Source: JANOSH01 sp031415695 (lineage in GTDB: Bacteria > Actinomycetota > Acidimicrobiia > Acidimicrobiales > Ilumatobacteraceae). Taken from it: a stretch of DNA of 64,000 nt. The notes below the pieces were generated by a model. It did not search any database. It was not told the DNA's origin and was given only the letters and a program-made list of their open reading frames with translations. Within the stretch, counting starts at the first letter, position 1; every line of letters begins with the position of its first letter. Shown here one piece after another: positions 42,101-51,003 of this stretch. The stretch spans positions 1-64,000 of the forward strand of contig JANOSH010000014.1 of assembly GCA_031415695.1 (NCBI GenBank), given 5' to 3'. The position numbers were made by a program, and so were the translations under genes.

Positions 42101-42117
42101 GTGCATGCTCGCTGCAC
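42101..42117. promoter_or_regulatory. Candidate LysR operator between coxM and the LysR gene
   Basis: The 128-bp gap between the divergent genes holds the perfect inverted repeat GTGCA, 7 nt, TGCAC (GTGCATGCTCGCTGCAC). LysR-type regulators bind dyads of this size, though the classic T-N11-A spacing is not met exactly. Its place about 35 bp upstream of coxM and 77 bp upstream of the regulator gene is reasonable. No other dyad in the gap is as good. This is only a candidate. Confidence 0.35.
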
Positions 42118-42193
42118 AAGGGTCAACAGGGCAGTAACCGAACCCTTATCGGGCGTCTTGCTTGTTGCGTTTGTCGGCCTACGCTGGCGAGAA

Positions 42194-43159
42194 GTGACGC
42201 TCAATCAGCTCAAGGTCTTCGTGCTCGTTGTGCGGCTCGGCTCGTTCCGGGCGGCAGCTAACGCGCTCGGCGTTAGCGAGCCTGCTGTAGCCCAAGCGAT
42301 TACGGCGCTTCGACAAAGCCTGGGCGATCAACTCGTGAATCGTGTCGCGGGCGGCCTGGAACTTACACCGGCGGGTCAGCGCATTGTTGGTCTGGCTTCC
42401 CAGATGGTCAACCTCGCAGCCGAGGCCGAAGCTGCGGTGCGTCAAGCGCAGGGTGGCCCCGCGCTGCTCCGTGTGGTTTCAACTGCCACTCCAGGCGACG
42501 CGGTTGTTCCTGCCCTCCTGCAAGCGTTCGCGTCCCGATCGAGGGCGGTCGAAGCCAGCTTGGGCGTTACCGCCAGCGACGAAATGGCGGCACTGCTCCT
42601 AGAACGGCTAGCCGATATTGCGATCGGCCCACGGCTCGAAGGCCCGAGCTTTCCGGGAGTGACCAGCGCGCCGCTGCTGCGGTATCGCCTCCTGATTGTT
42701 GCGCACGCAAGCCATCACCTAGTGGGGGCAACTGGGCCGGTTCAGCTTAAAGAACTTGCCGAGCAGGAATGGCTCGTTGATCCAAGCGGTCACGATCCGC
42801 ATTCCGACGTTGGTCAACTGTTAGACCGGTTGTGCGTACCTGCGGAGCGCATCAGTGTTTTCCCGACGGCGCGGGCGGCCTGGGCTGCGGCGGCTGCCGG
42901 GAACGGGGTCGCCCCCGCGGTCGAGCATCTTCTGGCGCACTTCGCCCAGCCCGCGCTAGCGGTAGTACCCGTTGCTGGAATGCCGATGGAAATGCTGTGG
43001 CATGTCAACATGCTCCCCGGCGACCGACGGTCGGCCATCACGACTCGGCTGTTGCGGTTTCTGGGCACTCCGGATGCCATGCAGGCCATGTTCCGCGCCG
43101 ATGGTCGCGTGCCAGCGTCGCGATTCAAACCGCCGGTGTACGTCACCATCTGGAGCTAG
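42194..43159 (+). CDS. LysR-type regulator, probable cox operon activator
   Basis: A 321-residue protein from GTG 42194 (TLNQLKVFVLVVRLGSFRAA). The N-terminal winged HTH continues ANALGVSEPAVAQAITALRQ, then DQLVNRVAGGLELTPAGQRI, typical of LysR. The effector domain (about 90-300) has LLRVVSTATPGDAVVPALLQ and HHLVGATGPVQLKELAEQEW. It is divergent from coxM by 128 bp. In Mycobacterium sp. JC1 the LysR-type CutR controls the CO dehydrogenase genes, so this is a reasonable functional parallel. The inducer, presumably CO or a related signal, is not evident. Confidence 0.85.
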   Translation: MTLNQLKVFVLVVRLGSFRAAANALGVSEPAVAQAITALRQSLGDQLVNRVAGGLELTPAGQRIVGLASQMVNLAAEAEAAVRQAQGGPALLRVVSTATPGDAVVPALLQAFASRSRAVEASLGVTASDEMAALLLERLADIAIGPRLEGPSFPGVTSAPLLRYRLLIVAHASHHLVGATGPVQLKELAEQEWLVDPSGHDPHSDVGQLLDRLCVPAERISVFPTARAAWAAAAAGNGVAPAVEHLLAHFAQPALAVVPVAGMPMEMLWHVNMLPGDRRSAITTRLLRFLGTPDAMQAMFRADGRVPASRFKPPVYVTIWS

Positions 43160-43163
43160 CCAG

Positions 43164-43814
43164 CTACACGAAGGTTGCGAACACGTCGAGTGGCTCGCGT
43201 TCAGATTCCAACGAGTTGATGGGATGCTCGAGGTCGGCGTGCCCGAGTGCGACGCCACAAAACAGTCGGAGCTCGCCGGGCGCGCCAACGAACTCACTGA
43301 TCGCTGCCTGGTACGTGGCCCAAGCTTCCTGCGGGCAGGTGTGCAGCCCGGCCTCTTGTGCCAACAACATGAAGGTTTGCAAGAACATGCCAAGGTCGGA
43401 CCACTGAGGCGGGCCCATCTGCTTGTCGAAGAAACAAAAGATCGCAGCTGGAGCTCCGAAGAAATCGAGGTTGCGAGCGAACTGGGCCCTGCGGCCGGCC
43501 TTGTCGTCTCGTGTAATACCGATGGTTGCGTACATGTCTTCGCCGACCTTGAATCGCGACGATCGGTACGGCTCGGTGAGACCCGCCGGGTACACGTCAT
43601 ACGCGAGCGGTTCGCTTGGCCGAGTGGCGAGGAACGTTCGGAACGCTGCCATGGAATCGCCGTTCACGACATAGATGCGCCATGGCTGGACGTTGCCGCC
43701 CGACGGCGCTCGGGACGCCGTGACGAGCAGTTGGGAGATGATCGAGTTATTGACGGGGTTCGGGAGGAACGCCCGTATCGATTTGCGGGCAGTTACAGCG
43801 TCGGTCACGTTCAT
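43164..43814 (-). CDS. Nitroreductase family protein
   Basis: A 216-residue protein from ATG 43814 (MNVTDAVTARKSIRAFLPNP). The start ARKSIRAF, then TASRAPSGGNVQPWRIYVVN, is the FMN-binding signature of nitroreductases, and ARNLDFFGAPAAIFCFFDKQ and PQEAWATYQAAISEFVGAP follow. It reduces nitro compounds or quinones with NAD(P)H. An ATG at 43856 is an alternative start. The gene is convergent with the LysR gene (4 bp apart) and divergent from the mazEF pair, so the cox connection is not obvious. Confidence 0.85.
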   Translation of the reverse strand: MNVTDAVTARKSIRAFLPNPVNNSIISQLLVTASRAPSGGNVQPWRIYVVNGDSMAAFRTFLATRPSEPLAYDVYPAGLTEPYRSSRFKVGEDMYATIGITRDDKAGRRAQFARNLDFFGAPAAIFCFFDKQMGPPQWSDLGMFLQTFMLLAQEAGLHTCPQEAWATYQAAISEFVGAPGELRLFCGVALGHADLEHPINSLESEREPLDVFATFV

Positions 43815-43878
43815 GCCAACAGTTTCACTTACCGGTTCATGGTTGTAGCGATGCATGCATTGTTGTAGCATCATCTGC

Positions 43879-44073
43879 ATGCAGACCACGAGTGTGCGTA
43901 TCGGTGCTTCTACCCACGCCGAACTCAAGCGGCTCGCGGTAGAACTCGGAACCAGTGTGGGCGAAACCGTAGCCATAGCGGTTCGGCGACTTCGCCAGGA
44001 ACAGATCGGCCGCCAACTCGCCAGCCCGCTTCTGCCAGCCGAGGTGGAATGGCTTGACGCTGAACTCGGGTGA
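43879..44073 (+). CDS. Antitoxin of a MazF pair (RHH/MazE-like)
   Basis: A 64-residue protein from ATG 43879 (MQTTSVRIGASTHAELKRLA). The pattern TSVRIGASTHAELKRLAVEL, then GTSVGETVAIAVRRLRQEQI is a ribbon-helix-helix (strand then two helices) as in many MazF antitoxins, and the acidic end PAEVEWLDAEL would bind the toxin. The next gene starts 20 bp before its stop, at TTG 44054. It would repress its operon through the RHH domain. Confidence 0.8.
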   Translation: MQTTSVRIGASTHAELKRLAVELGTSVGETVAIAVRRLRQEQIGRQLASPLLPAEVEWLDAELG

Positions 44074-44401
44074 CATTACCTACGTAGAACTCGGGCCGCC
44101 AGCAGAGCACGAGGCTGGCTACCGCCATCCGACGGTCATCGTCACGGCCCAAGCCATCCTCGATGCGAGTCCGACGGTCGTCCATGTCGTGCCTGTTACA
44201 TCAACACTTCGTCGCTACTCGACAGAAATAGACGTCGAGCCCGGGCCAGGAAACGGACTGGACGCTGTATCGGCCGTACAGTGCCAGCACGTTCGATCAG
44301 TATCACCGGTCCGACTCAGCGAACCCGTCGGAAATGTCGGAGCCGTCGTCCTCGCCCAGATTCGCGAGATGCTTGCCGTCATTTTCGACCTACCGCAATA
44401 G
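44054..44401 (+). CDS. MazF-type endoribonuclease toxin
   Basis: A 115-residue protein from TTG 44054. The sequence DITYVELGPPAEHEAGYRHP, then TVIVTAQAILDASP, VHVVPVTSTLRR and AVQCQHVRSVSPVRLSEPVG, is the MazF/PemK fold with the conserved Pro-rich first strand and the V-P-[VL]-T motif. It cleaves mRNA at short sites. Here the frames overlap, which ties the toxin to its antitoxin. Unlike the island modules it appears intact. It ends 22 bp before the convergent CoA-transferase gene. Confidence 0.87.
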   Translation: MTLNSGDITYVELGPPAEHEAGYRHPTVIVTAQAILDASPTVVHVVPVTSTLRRYSTEIDVEPGPGNGLDAVSAVQCQHVRSVSPVRLSEPVGNVGAVVLAQIREMLAVIFDLPQ

Positions 44402-44422
44402 CCAACCTCGGTCCGAACCCAA

Positions 44423-46789
44423 CTACTCGAGAACACCGGCGACGAGTAGATCGGCGATGCGTTCGTCGTCGTAGCCGAGCACCTCGGTGAGAACCTCGAA
44501 GGTGTGCTGGCCGAGCATCGGGCCCGCCGTGTCGACTCGTGACGGCGTACGTGACATGCGGACCCGGCTTGCTTCGATCGTCACTGCACCCATGACCGGG
44601 TGAGGCACGGTGACGAAATGACCCCGTGCGACGAGCTGAGGGTCGGCCGTGAGCCCCTCACCGTTATGGACCGGGTAGCTGGCGATACTATGGGCTTGCA
44701 GGAGATCGGTGGCTTCGTCGGGTGACAGCGTCGATGTCCATGACGTGATGGCGCTGGCGTCGAGGGACCCAGCGATAGCACTGAGGGCGGCACGCTGTTC
44801 GTCGTTGGTACACGCGAGCGCAATCCATCGATCGTCACCCGATGACGCGAACACGCCATGGGGGTGAAAGTCGGCGTCGTCATTGCCAACGCGGGGCCAG
44901 ATACGCCCGTTGGCCGAGTACTCGATAATGGCGGGAGCAAGGGCATGGAGTGCACCTTCGGCCTGGGCGAAGTCGATGTATTGGCCAACACCGGTGCGCC
45001 GCCGATGATCGAGAGCGGCGAGCAATGTTGCCACGGCGAATCGCGGCGAGATGTAGTCGGTGTATGCGCCGAACGGCCCACATGGTGCACGATCGGGCCA
45101 GCCGGTCACCCCGAAGAATCCCGACATCGCCGCAGCCATTGTGCCGTACCCTGCGAACCCCGACAGAGGCCCGGTTTGACCGAACAGGCAACTCGACATC
45201 ATGATCACACCGGGGTTGACGGTGCGAAGTTGGTCGTAGTCGAGCCCCCACCCCCGCATTGCTTTGGGAGAAAAGCTTTCCGTCACGACATCGGCCCAGG
45301 CCACGAGATCGAGGATCACCGCTCGTCCTTCCGGCGACGACGGATCGACGGCGATGCCGCGTTTCCCGGCGTTAAGGTTCGAAAAGAGCACCGACGTTTC
45401 GAGCGCGTTTTCTTCGTCCTTGAACGGCAGCAATGTGCGAGCCGTATCGATTCGATGGCTCGATTCAACTCGGATGACGGTTGCGCCCAGGTCGGTAAGC
45501 ACCCGCGTTACCGCCGGCCCGGCCATCACCCACATGAGGTCGAGAACCTTGAGACCTTCCAACGGACGACTTGTTGGTGGCGGTTCGACCGGCGGACTAG
45601 AGGTTCGTTGTCGCGCTGGGGCGTGGAGAATCTGCGAGGTATGGGCACCGAGGCGGGGAGGCCGACCGGGCGAATCGAGCGGAGTTTCGGAGAGCCGCGC
45701 GAAGGCGCCCGGGAACCGTACGCCGTCGACGTCGTCCCAGTAGTTGCGACTTTCGAGCTGTTCGGCATGCATCACATCGTCGACCATGAGCACGGGGGCG
45801 ATAAGCAGCCGGCGTTCGAGTGCGCCGTGAATGAGCTCGGCTTTGGTTCGTTGGCTACAGAACGCGGTGACGACGTCTTTGACCCGATCAAACTCGGACA
45901 ACGGTTCGGCGCCGGTCATCAAGAGCTGGCCGTAGCCAACCCAGTCTTTGTCACGAGTCGCCTCGTCGCAAAAGCCTTCCTCGTGGATCCAATCCATGAG
46001 TCGTGTCGTTGCTGGACCGAGCGCTGTGCCGAACAGGAATGTGATTGATACATGCCCGTCGCTGCATGCCCACAACAGCTGCAGCACTAGGGGTCCCACT
46101 TTGATACGACCGGCACCACGCTGGGGAATTGTCGAGTTGTTCGACGCGGCCAGGATGGTCGATTGTGTTGCCTGCGCGCACGCCTGTTGGGCCGAGATAT
46201 CGAGGTGTTGGCCGAGCCCCGAGCTTCCCCGTTCGTACAACGCGGCGATGATTGCCCCGGCGGCCTCGCTGGCCGCGTGAGCCCACGCTTGGGGGACGCT
46301 CGGGCGCACGGGTGCACGGTCGTCGTCGCCCGTCACTGCAAGTGGCCCGGCTGACGCCCACACCGTGAGATCGGTAGCCACCCAGCCCGAACGTGGGCCC
46401 GTTTGCCCGAACGGGCTGATGGATGCGTACACCAACGCCGGGTTTATAGCTGCGAGGTCGTCGTATCCGAGGCCGAACGCGTCGAGTTCGCCTGGCGTGC
46501 CCGACTCGATCAGTACGTCGGTGCCGGCGACGAGCTCCACAAACGCGGCCCGCTGCTCTGGCGACCCGGCTACATCGAGAACGACGGACTGCTTGCCACG
46601 GTTGTACGCCCAATGGGTGACGCTGTGATCTGGATGGGGCTCGTCACCTGCGAACGGGCCACGGTGTCGAGTGGGTGACCCACCTGGCGGTTCGATGGCG
46701 ATGACCTCGGCGCCCAGGTACGCCAGCATGGCTCCGGCAAGTTGGCCTCGTTCATTGGTTAGATCCAGCACACGGTACGGCGACAGCAT
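44423..46789 (-). CDS. Double-domain class III CoA-transferase (CaiB/BaiF)
   Basis: A 788-residue protein from ATG 46789 (MLSPYRVLDLTNERGQLAGA). Two CaiB-type halves are visible. Half 1 (about 1-375) has AYLGAEVIAIEPPGGSPTRH, NRGKQSVVLD, INPALVYASISPFGQTGP and GLGQHLDISAQQACAQ. Half 2 (about 390-788) has GLKVLDLMWVMAGPAVTRVL, ATVIRVESSHRIDT, NLNAGKRGIAVD, NPGVIMMSSCLFGQTGP and GVGQYIDFAQAEGALHAL. In half 2 the catalytic Asp appears in GAYTDYISPR; at the aligned place half 1 reads WAHAASEAAG without Asp. Such enzymes move CoA between carboxylic acids. The substrate is unknown. Confidence 0.85.
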   Translation of the reverse strand: MLSPYRVLDLTNERGQLAGAMLAYLGAEVIAIEPPGGSPTRHRGPFAGDEPHPDHSVTHWAYNRGKQSVVLDVAGSPEQRAAFVELVAGTDVLIESGTPGELDAFGLGYDDLAAINPALVYASISPFGQTGPRSGWVATDLTVWASAGPLAVTGDDDRAPVRPSVPQAWAHAASEAAGAIIAALYERGSSGLGQHLDISAQQACAQATQSTILAASNNSTIPQRGAGRIKVGPLVLQLLWACSDGHVSITFLFGTALGPATTRLMDWIHEEGFCDEATRDKDWVGYGQLLMTGAEPLSEFDRVKDVVTAFCSQRTKAELIHGALERRLLIAPVLMVDDVMHAEQLESRNYWDDVDGVRFPGAFARLSETPLDSPGRPPRLGAHTSQILHAPARQRTSSPPVEPPPTSRPLEGLKVLDLMWVMAGPAVTRVLTDLGATVIRVESSHRIDTARTLLPFKDEENALETSVLFSNLNAGKRGIAVDPSSPEGRAVILDLVAWADVVTESFSPKAMRGWGLDYDQLRTVNPGVIMMSSCLFGQTGPLSGFAGYGTMAAAMSGFFGVTGWPDRAPCGPFGAYTDYISPRFAVATLLAALDHRRRTGVGQYIDFAQAEGALHALAPAIIEYSANGRIWPRVGNDDADFHPHGVFASSGDDRWIALACTNDEQRAALSAIAGSLDASAITSWTSTLSPDEATDLLQAHSIASYPVHNGEGLTADPQLVARGHFVTVPHPVMGAVTIEASRVRMSRTPSRVDTAGPMLGQHTFEVLTEVLGYDDERIADLLVAGVLE

Positions 46790-46812
46790 CACAACCTCCC
46801 CAACGTCGAACG

Positions 46813-48066
46813 CTACCCGCCCGCGGCAGATAAGCGCGCGGCCGCCGACGTTGCGAGCCCGAACGACGCCATGAAACAGATGCCGACTGCGGTCCACAAC
46901 ACGGCGCGAGGACCAAACTGTTGTCCAATGATGGCGGCAAGCCCGGCACCGACGAGTCTCCCGATGGATCCAAAGAAGTGTCGAGTCGAGGCGACGCGTC
47001 CTGCGACCTCGTCGGGTGTGTGCGCCTGACGGATGGAGGTTTCGGCAATCCCGTGGAGCATCCACGCCGGATCTGTAACCACCTGGTTCCCGACCAGCAA
47101 CGCAGTGCTAGTTCGGCTGGTGTCGAAGGCTCCGGGCATGAACGCCATTCCGGCGGTACGCACAAATCCTGACACCGCGAGGACTCGACCAAGGCGGTGA
47201 TGATGTTCGGCCCGATCGGCAATTCGCGCTCCGATCAGGCTGGTGATTCCACCGATGGCGAAGATCGTGCCGAGGGTTCCCGGTCGGTAGCCGAGATCGC
47301 CCGTCAGGTACAACAGATAGCTGACGCCGGTCATGGTGACGGCGGTGTCGAATAGCGCGTTGGTGGCAACGACTGAACGCAGAACCGGATTTCGCCACAC
47401 GACACGCGGGCCGACAAGCGACGGCCGGCCGGCGACTAGAGGCCGACCCCTTTGTGGAGCCGTGTCGACCCCGGGCCGCCGAATCGAAGCGAGGCATAAC
47501 GCCGAGGCAACAAAACTCGTGGCATCGACCCACTGGGTATTGACCTCTCCAAGCCATTCAACGACCCATCCCGCCACGGCGAACCCGAGTATCTCGGCGC
47601 CTGACACAGTTGCCGACACGAGCGAGTTTGCTCGGACTATCTGGCTGCGGCCAACCAACCGCACCGTGTACGCCTGATAGGCGGAGTTGAACAACACCGA
47701 CGCGGCAGCGTTGACGGCACCGACGAACCACAACGCCCCGAACGACAACCAGCCCGCTCGATCTATCACTGGGAGACTCGCCAGCACGAGGGCACGTGTG
47801 ATATCAGCAGCGATGAGCAACGGTCGTCGACGGAATCGATCGACCAGCACCCCGGCGAACGGCGCGGCAACGAGGCCGGCCACGATCTGGAACGTCGCTA
47901 GCGCGGCCAGATCGCGCGGGCCGGCGTCGAGTCGTCGCACCGCCAGGAACGCCAGCGCTAAGCCGCCAACGAAACTTCCGAGCGCCGATAACCCGGTGCC
48001 GATCCACAACAGCCGAAAGGCTGCGTTACGCGTTGGTGGGCCGTCTGTTACGGGAAGCGGTTCCAC
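46813..48066 (-). CDS. MFS transporter
   Basis: About 417 residues from GTG 48066, overlapping the 3' end of the VWA gene by 19 nt; other starts nearby are possible. The pattern is that of a 12-helix MFS protein of the MFS_3/EntS type (LLWIGTGLSALGSFVGGLAL, AGVLVDRFRRRPLLIAADIT, VGAVNAAASVLFNSAYQAYT, GTIFAIGGITSLIGARIADR). The Arg-rich motif A (GVLVDRFRRRP) is present. Export of a small molecule is likely but no substrate can be given. It is translationally next to the VWA gene but functionally unrelated as far as I can see. Confidence 0.8.
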   Translation of the reverse strand: MEPLPVTDGPPTRNAAFRLLWIGTGLSALGSFVGGLALAFLAVRRLDAGPRDLAALATFQIVAGLVAAPFAGVLVDRFRRRPLLIAADITRALVLASLPVIDRAGWLSFGALWFVGAVNAAASVLFNSAYQAYTVRLVGRSQIVRANSLVSATVSGAEILGFAVAGWVVEWLGEVNTQWVDATSFVASALCLASIRRPGVDTAPQRGRPLVAGRPSLVGPRVVWRNPVLRSVVATNALFDTAVTMTGVSYLLYLTGDLGYRPGTLGTIFAIGGITSLIGARIADRAEHHHRLGRVLAVSGFVRTAGMAFMPGAFDTSRTSTALLVGNQVVTDPAWMLHGIAETSIRQAHTPDEVAGRVASTRHFFGSIGRLVGAGLAAIIGQQFGPRAVLWTAVGICFMASFGLATSAAARLSAAGG

Positions 48067-49109
48067 AACAGCGACAGGGTAATTGCCGCACCGGCCAGCA
48101 TGACGCCGAGTAACGCGAACACCACGCTGATCTCTCGTTGTTTGGTTTGCAGTTCGACCCGACTTGGTAGCGCTTCGAACACCTTGGTGAGTTGGTCGGC
48201 GTTCTCGGCCTTGTAGAACTCGCCGCCGGTCAGTTCGGCAACCTTCGTGAGGGTGTCGTTGTCGGCGATGAGCGCTTGGCGAAGCCCGCCGCCCGCACCG
48301 CCAGTTCCGCCTGCGCCTCCGCCGAATCCTCCATTTCCACCAAGTGCGTCGCCACCAAGTTGTTCGCGTGTGCACACCATGCCCGACGGTTGGGTGGTAC
48401 CGAATCCGATCGTAAACACGCGCACTCGGCGCAGCACTGCTTGTTCGGCTGCTTCCAGGGGCTTGATGCCGCGGGTATTGGCACCGTCGGTCAGCAGTAC
48501 GACGATGTCGGGTACGTACTCGCCGCTGTTCGACGGCAGCACTTCGATACCACTGGGAGCGACATCGGGATTCACGGCAGCGATGGCGTCGAGGGCCTTC
48601 ATGGTGGCCGAACCAATGGCGGTGCCGCGCGCCGTCGTGAGCCCGTCGATGGCAGCGAGCAATGCATCGCGGTCTGTGGTTGGCGGCACGAGCACCTCGG
48701 CGAATCCGCTGAACGCCACGATACCAATTCTGGTTCCGCCAGCTTGTTTCTCGACGAAGGATCGCGCGGCGTTTTGGGCGACGGCTAGACGGTTCGGCAG
48801 CACATCTGTGGCGCACATCGAGCGCGACACATCGAGAGCCAACACAACAGTTGTTCGGCTGAGCGGCACGGTGACGGCCATGCTCGGTCGGGCAGATCCG
48901 ACGCCCAAACTCGACAGCGCAAACATGAACAACGCCAACGGCAGGTAGCGCCGCCAACGTGATCGTTTCGGCATGGCTGCCTTGATTAGTGCGACGTTCG
49001 AGACGCGAACGGCGTGCCGACGTTTGCGCCGTCTCAACAAGACGTACGCGCCGAGCAGTAGGGGTATGGCGAGTAGCGACAGCAGCCCGAAGGGCCAGGC
49101 GAACGACAT
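48048..49109 (-). CDS. VWA-domain membrane protein (BatA/BatB-like)
   Basis: A 353-residue protein from ATG 49109 (MSFAWPFGLLSLLAIPLLLG). Two N-terminal transmembrane segments flank a basic loop, then a VWA domain opens with TVVLALDVSRSMCATDVLPN (MIDAS DxSxS), with GTAIGSATMKALDAIAAV and VVLLTDGANTRGIKPLEAAE. A Gly-rich insert (GGNGGFGGGAGGTGGAGGG) lies near residue 260. A C-terminal helix (VVFALLGVMLAGAAITLSLL) anchors it. It belongs to the MoxR-DUF58-VWA group and is a paralogue of the gene at 49112. The role of these clusters is thought to be protein or complex maturation at the membrane. Confidence 0.85.
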   Translation of the reverse strand: MSFAWPFGLLSLLAIPLLLGAYVLLRRRKRRHAVRVSNVALIKAAMPKRSRWRRYLPLALFMFALSSLGVGSARPSMAVTVPLSRTTVVLALDVSRSMCATDVLPNRLAVAQNAARSFVEKQAGGTRIGIVAFSGFAEVLVPPTTDRDALLAAIDGLTTARGTAIGSATMKALDAIAAVNPDVAPSGIEVLPSNSGEYVPDIVVLLTDGANTRGIKPLEAAEQAVLRRVRVFTIGFGTTQPSGMVCTREQLGGDALGGNGGFGGGAGGTGGAGGGLRQALIADNDTLTKVAELTGGEFYKAENADQLTKVFEALPSRVELQTKQREISVVFALLGVMLAGAAITLSLLWNRFP

Positions 49110-49111
49110 GG

Positions 49112-50092
49112 TTACACCACCCGTCCAAACCAGAGCAGTGACAGCAATCCGCCGACGACGAGTAGTAAGGTTGCCGCGCCGGTAAACACAGCGGTCACCT
49201 CGGTGGTCTCGGCCTTGCGGGTGAACTGCAGGTCGATCGAGTCGTATACCTCGGCCAGGTCTTTTTCGTTTTCGGCCCGGTAGTAGGTGCCGTCGGTTGC
49301 GTCGGCAATTTGGGTCAGCAACTCCTCGTCGAGGGTCGTGGCCGCGCTGAAACCATCGATGGTGACAACGGCACCCTCGGCACTACCAATCCCGATGGAA
49401 AAGATGCGTACCCCGGCAACGGACGCGAGTTCTGCCACCTGGAGCGGATCGGGGCGTGAGTTGTTCTCGCCGTCGGATAACAGCACTATTGCGGCCGAGC
49501 CGAAGAAGCCGATGTTGACGTCTTCGATATTGCCGTCGAGTGCGCCCGGTTCGGCAACGATGGGTTTTCCGGCGATGGCGGTGAGCGCGGTGAAAATTCC
49601 TTGACCGAGCGACGTGCCACCCTGGGGTGTGAGCCGATCGATTGCGGCAAGCACGTCAGCGCGAACGTCGGTTGGTTGCTGCGTGACGAAACCGCCCTCG
49701 CTGAAGGCCACGATGCCCACCTTGATAGTGGACGGTTGCTTATCGACGAACAGTCGGGCCGCGGCTTTGGCCGCCGCCATGCGTGTGGGCTTGAGGTCGT
49801 CGGCGGCCATGCTGTTCGAGACGTCGAATGCCAGCATCACGGTGCCTTCTCGGCGGGGGATTCCAATGTCTATTTGGGGACGAGCGAGTGCCGCCAAGAG
49901 GCCCGCGAGGGCCAGCAAGAACAGTGCGAACGGAACGTGTCGCCGCCTTCCAAGGCGTCGTAGTGGTACGAGACCTTGGACTGCAAGCACCGCCGTGCGC
50001 TGGGCACGTCGGCGCTGCAGCATGACGTAACCAATCACCAGCCCCGGTGCAATAGCTAGTGCAAACAGCATCTTTGGTAGCACGAACGTCAT
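49112..50092 (-). CDS. VWA-domain membrane protein, paralogue
   Basis: A 326-residue protein from ATG 50092, which overlaps the DUF58 gene stop by 1 base. It has the same design as its neighbour: an N-terminal hydrophobic pair (MLFALAIAPGLVIGYVMLQR, FALFLLALAGLLAALARPQI), VWA with MLAFDVSNSMAADDLKPTRM, GGTSLGQGIFTALTAIAGKP and IVLLSDGENNSRPDPLQVAE, and a C-terminal helix (FTGAATLLLVVGGLLSLLWF). The two proteins probably form a pair acting with the MoxR ATPase at 50975. The tandem is the usual BatA/BatB order. Confidence 0.85.
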   Translation of the reverse strand: MTFVLPKMLFALAIAPGLVIGYVMLQRRRAQRTAVLAVQGLVPLRRLGRRRHVPFALFLLALAGLLAALARPQIDIGIPRREGTVMLAFDVSNSMAADDLKPTRMAAAKAAARLFVDKQPSTIKVGIVAFSEGGFVTQQPTDVRADVLAAIDRLTPQGGTSLGQGIFTALTAIAGKPIVAEPGALDGNIEDVNIGFFGSAAIVLLSDGENNSRPDPLQVAELASVAGVRIFSIGIGSAEGAVVTIDGFSAATTLDEELLTQIADATDGTYYRAENEKDLAEVYDSIDLQFTRKAETTEVTAVFTGAATLLLVVGGLLSLLWFGRVV

Positions 50093-51003
50093 CAGCGTCG
50101 CCGCCTCTGACGTTGCCGACGCTTCACAATCCGTACTAGGGCCGAGGCGAGATCTTCCTCGGTGGACACGGTGTCCATCTGTATGCCGGCGCGTTTGGCG
50201 GCCAGGTCAAGTTCCGTCTGGCGTGTGGCCGACACATCGGCGTACCGCTTGCGGAACTCGGGGTCGCCGGTGTCGACGTATACGACCTCGCCCGTCTCGG
50301 CGTCCTCGACCGCGATAAGCCCAACGTCGGGTAACTCAGTTTCGCGGGGATCTACCAGGCGAATCGCTACCAGTTCGTGGCGTTGGCTCAACAGAGCTAG
50401 CGAGCGTTCCCAGCCCGGCACGCTGATGAAATCCGACACCAGCACTACGAGTGATCGGCGTTTGATCGTGTTCATGGCGAACCGCACGAGGCCAGTGAGG
50501 TTGGTGGCTGTACCGGCGCCAGCACTGCCCGACGGCGACGGTTTCATGAGTTCGTGGGTGAGGTGCAGCACCTGCATGCGGCCTCCCCTCGGAGGGATGG
50601 TTCGCTCGACCGAGTTGTTGTACAAGATGGCGCCAACGCGATTGCCGTTGCGGGTGAACAGCCGCGCGATGGTCGACGCCAACTCGGTGAGCACCAGTTC
50701 CTTGGGTCGATCAACCGGCCCAAATGCCATAGACGCTGACCGGTCGAGCAACAGCCATGCCGTCAGTTCCCGGTCGGCGAGGTATTGGCGAATGAACGGT
50801 GTGTCCATGCGCGCCGTAACGTTCCAATCGATGTGGCGAACGTCGTCGCCCGGTTCGTACTCGCGCAGATCGGCGAAGTCGACACCAGGCCCATGGAACA
50901 TGGTTCGGTAGTCGCCTTGCATCTCACCATCGAGACGGCGGATGACTTGCCACTCGAGGCGGCGAAGGACGCGTTCAGGGGTTGGGGGCGAAGGGGCTCG
51001 CAT
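50092..51003 (-). CDS. DUF58 domain protein
   Basis: A 303-residue protein from ATG 51003 (MRAPSPPTPERVLRRLEWQV). The motif VDFADLREYEPGDDVRHIDW, then NVTARMDTPFIRQYLADREL, is the DUF58 signature. A VWA-like fold continues with TAWLLLDRSASMAFGPVDRP and SLVVLVSDFISVPGWERSLA. It lies between the MoxR ATPase and the VWA pair, overlapping the former by 29 bp. DUF58 proteins accompany MoxR ATPases in nearly all bacteria; a chaperone-like assembly role is assumed. Confidence 0.87.
   Translation of the reverse strand: MRAPSPPTPERVLRRLEWQVIRRLDGEMQGDYRTMFHGPGVDFADLREYEPGDDVRHIDWNVTARMDTPFIRQYLADRELTAWLLLDRSASMAFGPVDRPKELVLTELASTIARLFTRNGNRVGAILYNNSVERTIPPRGGRMQVLHLTHELMKPSPSGSAGAGTATNLTGLVRFAMNTIKRRSLVVLVSDFISVPGWERSLALLSQRHELVAIRLVDPRETELPDVGLIAVEDAETGEVVYVDTGDPEFRKRYADVSATRQTELDLAAKRAGIQMDTVSTEEDLASALVRIVKRRQRQRRRR

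Noticed and set aside
46813..49128. One 771-residue protein joining a transporter with sequence opposite the VWA gene
   Set aside because: Only the part after about residue 355 is a transporter; the front part is an out-of-frame reading of the VWA gene, so the transporter is started at 48066.
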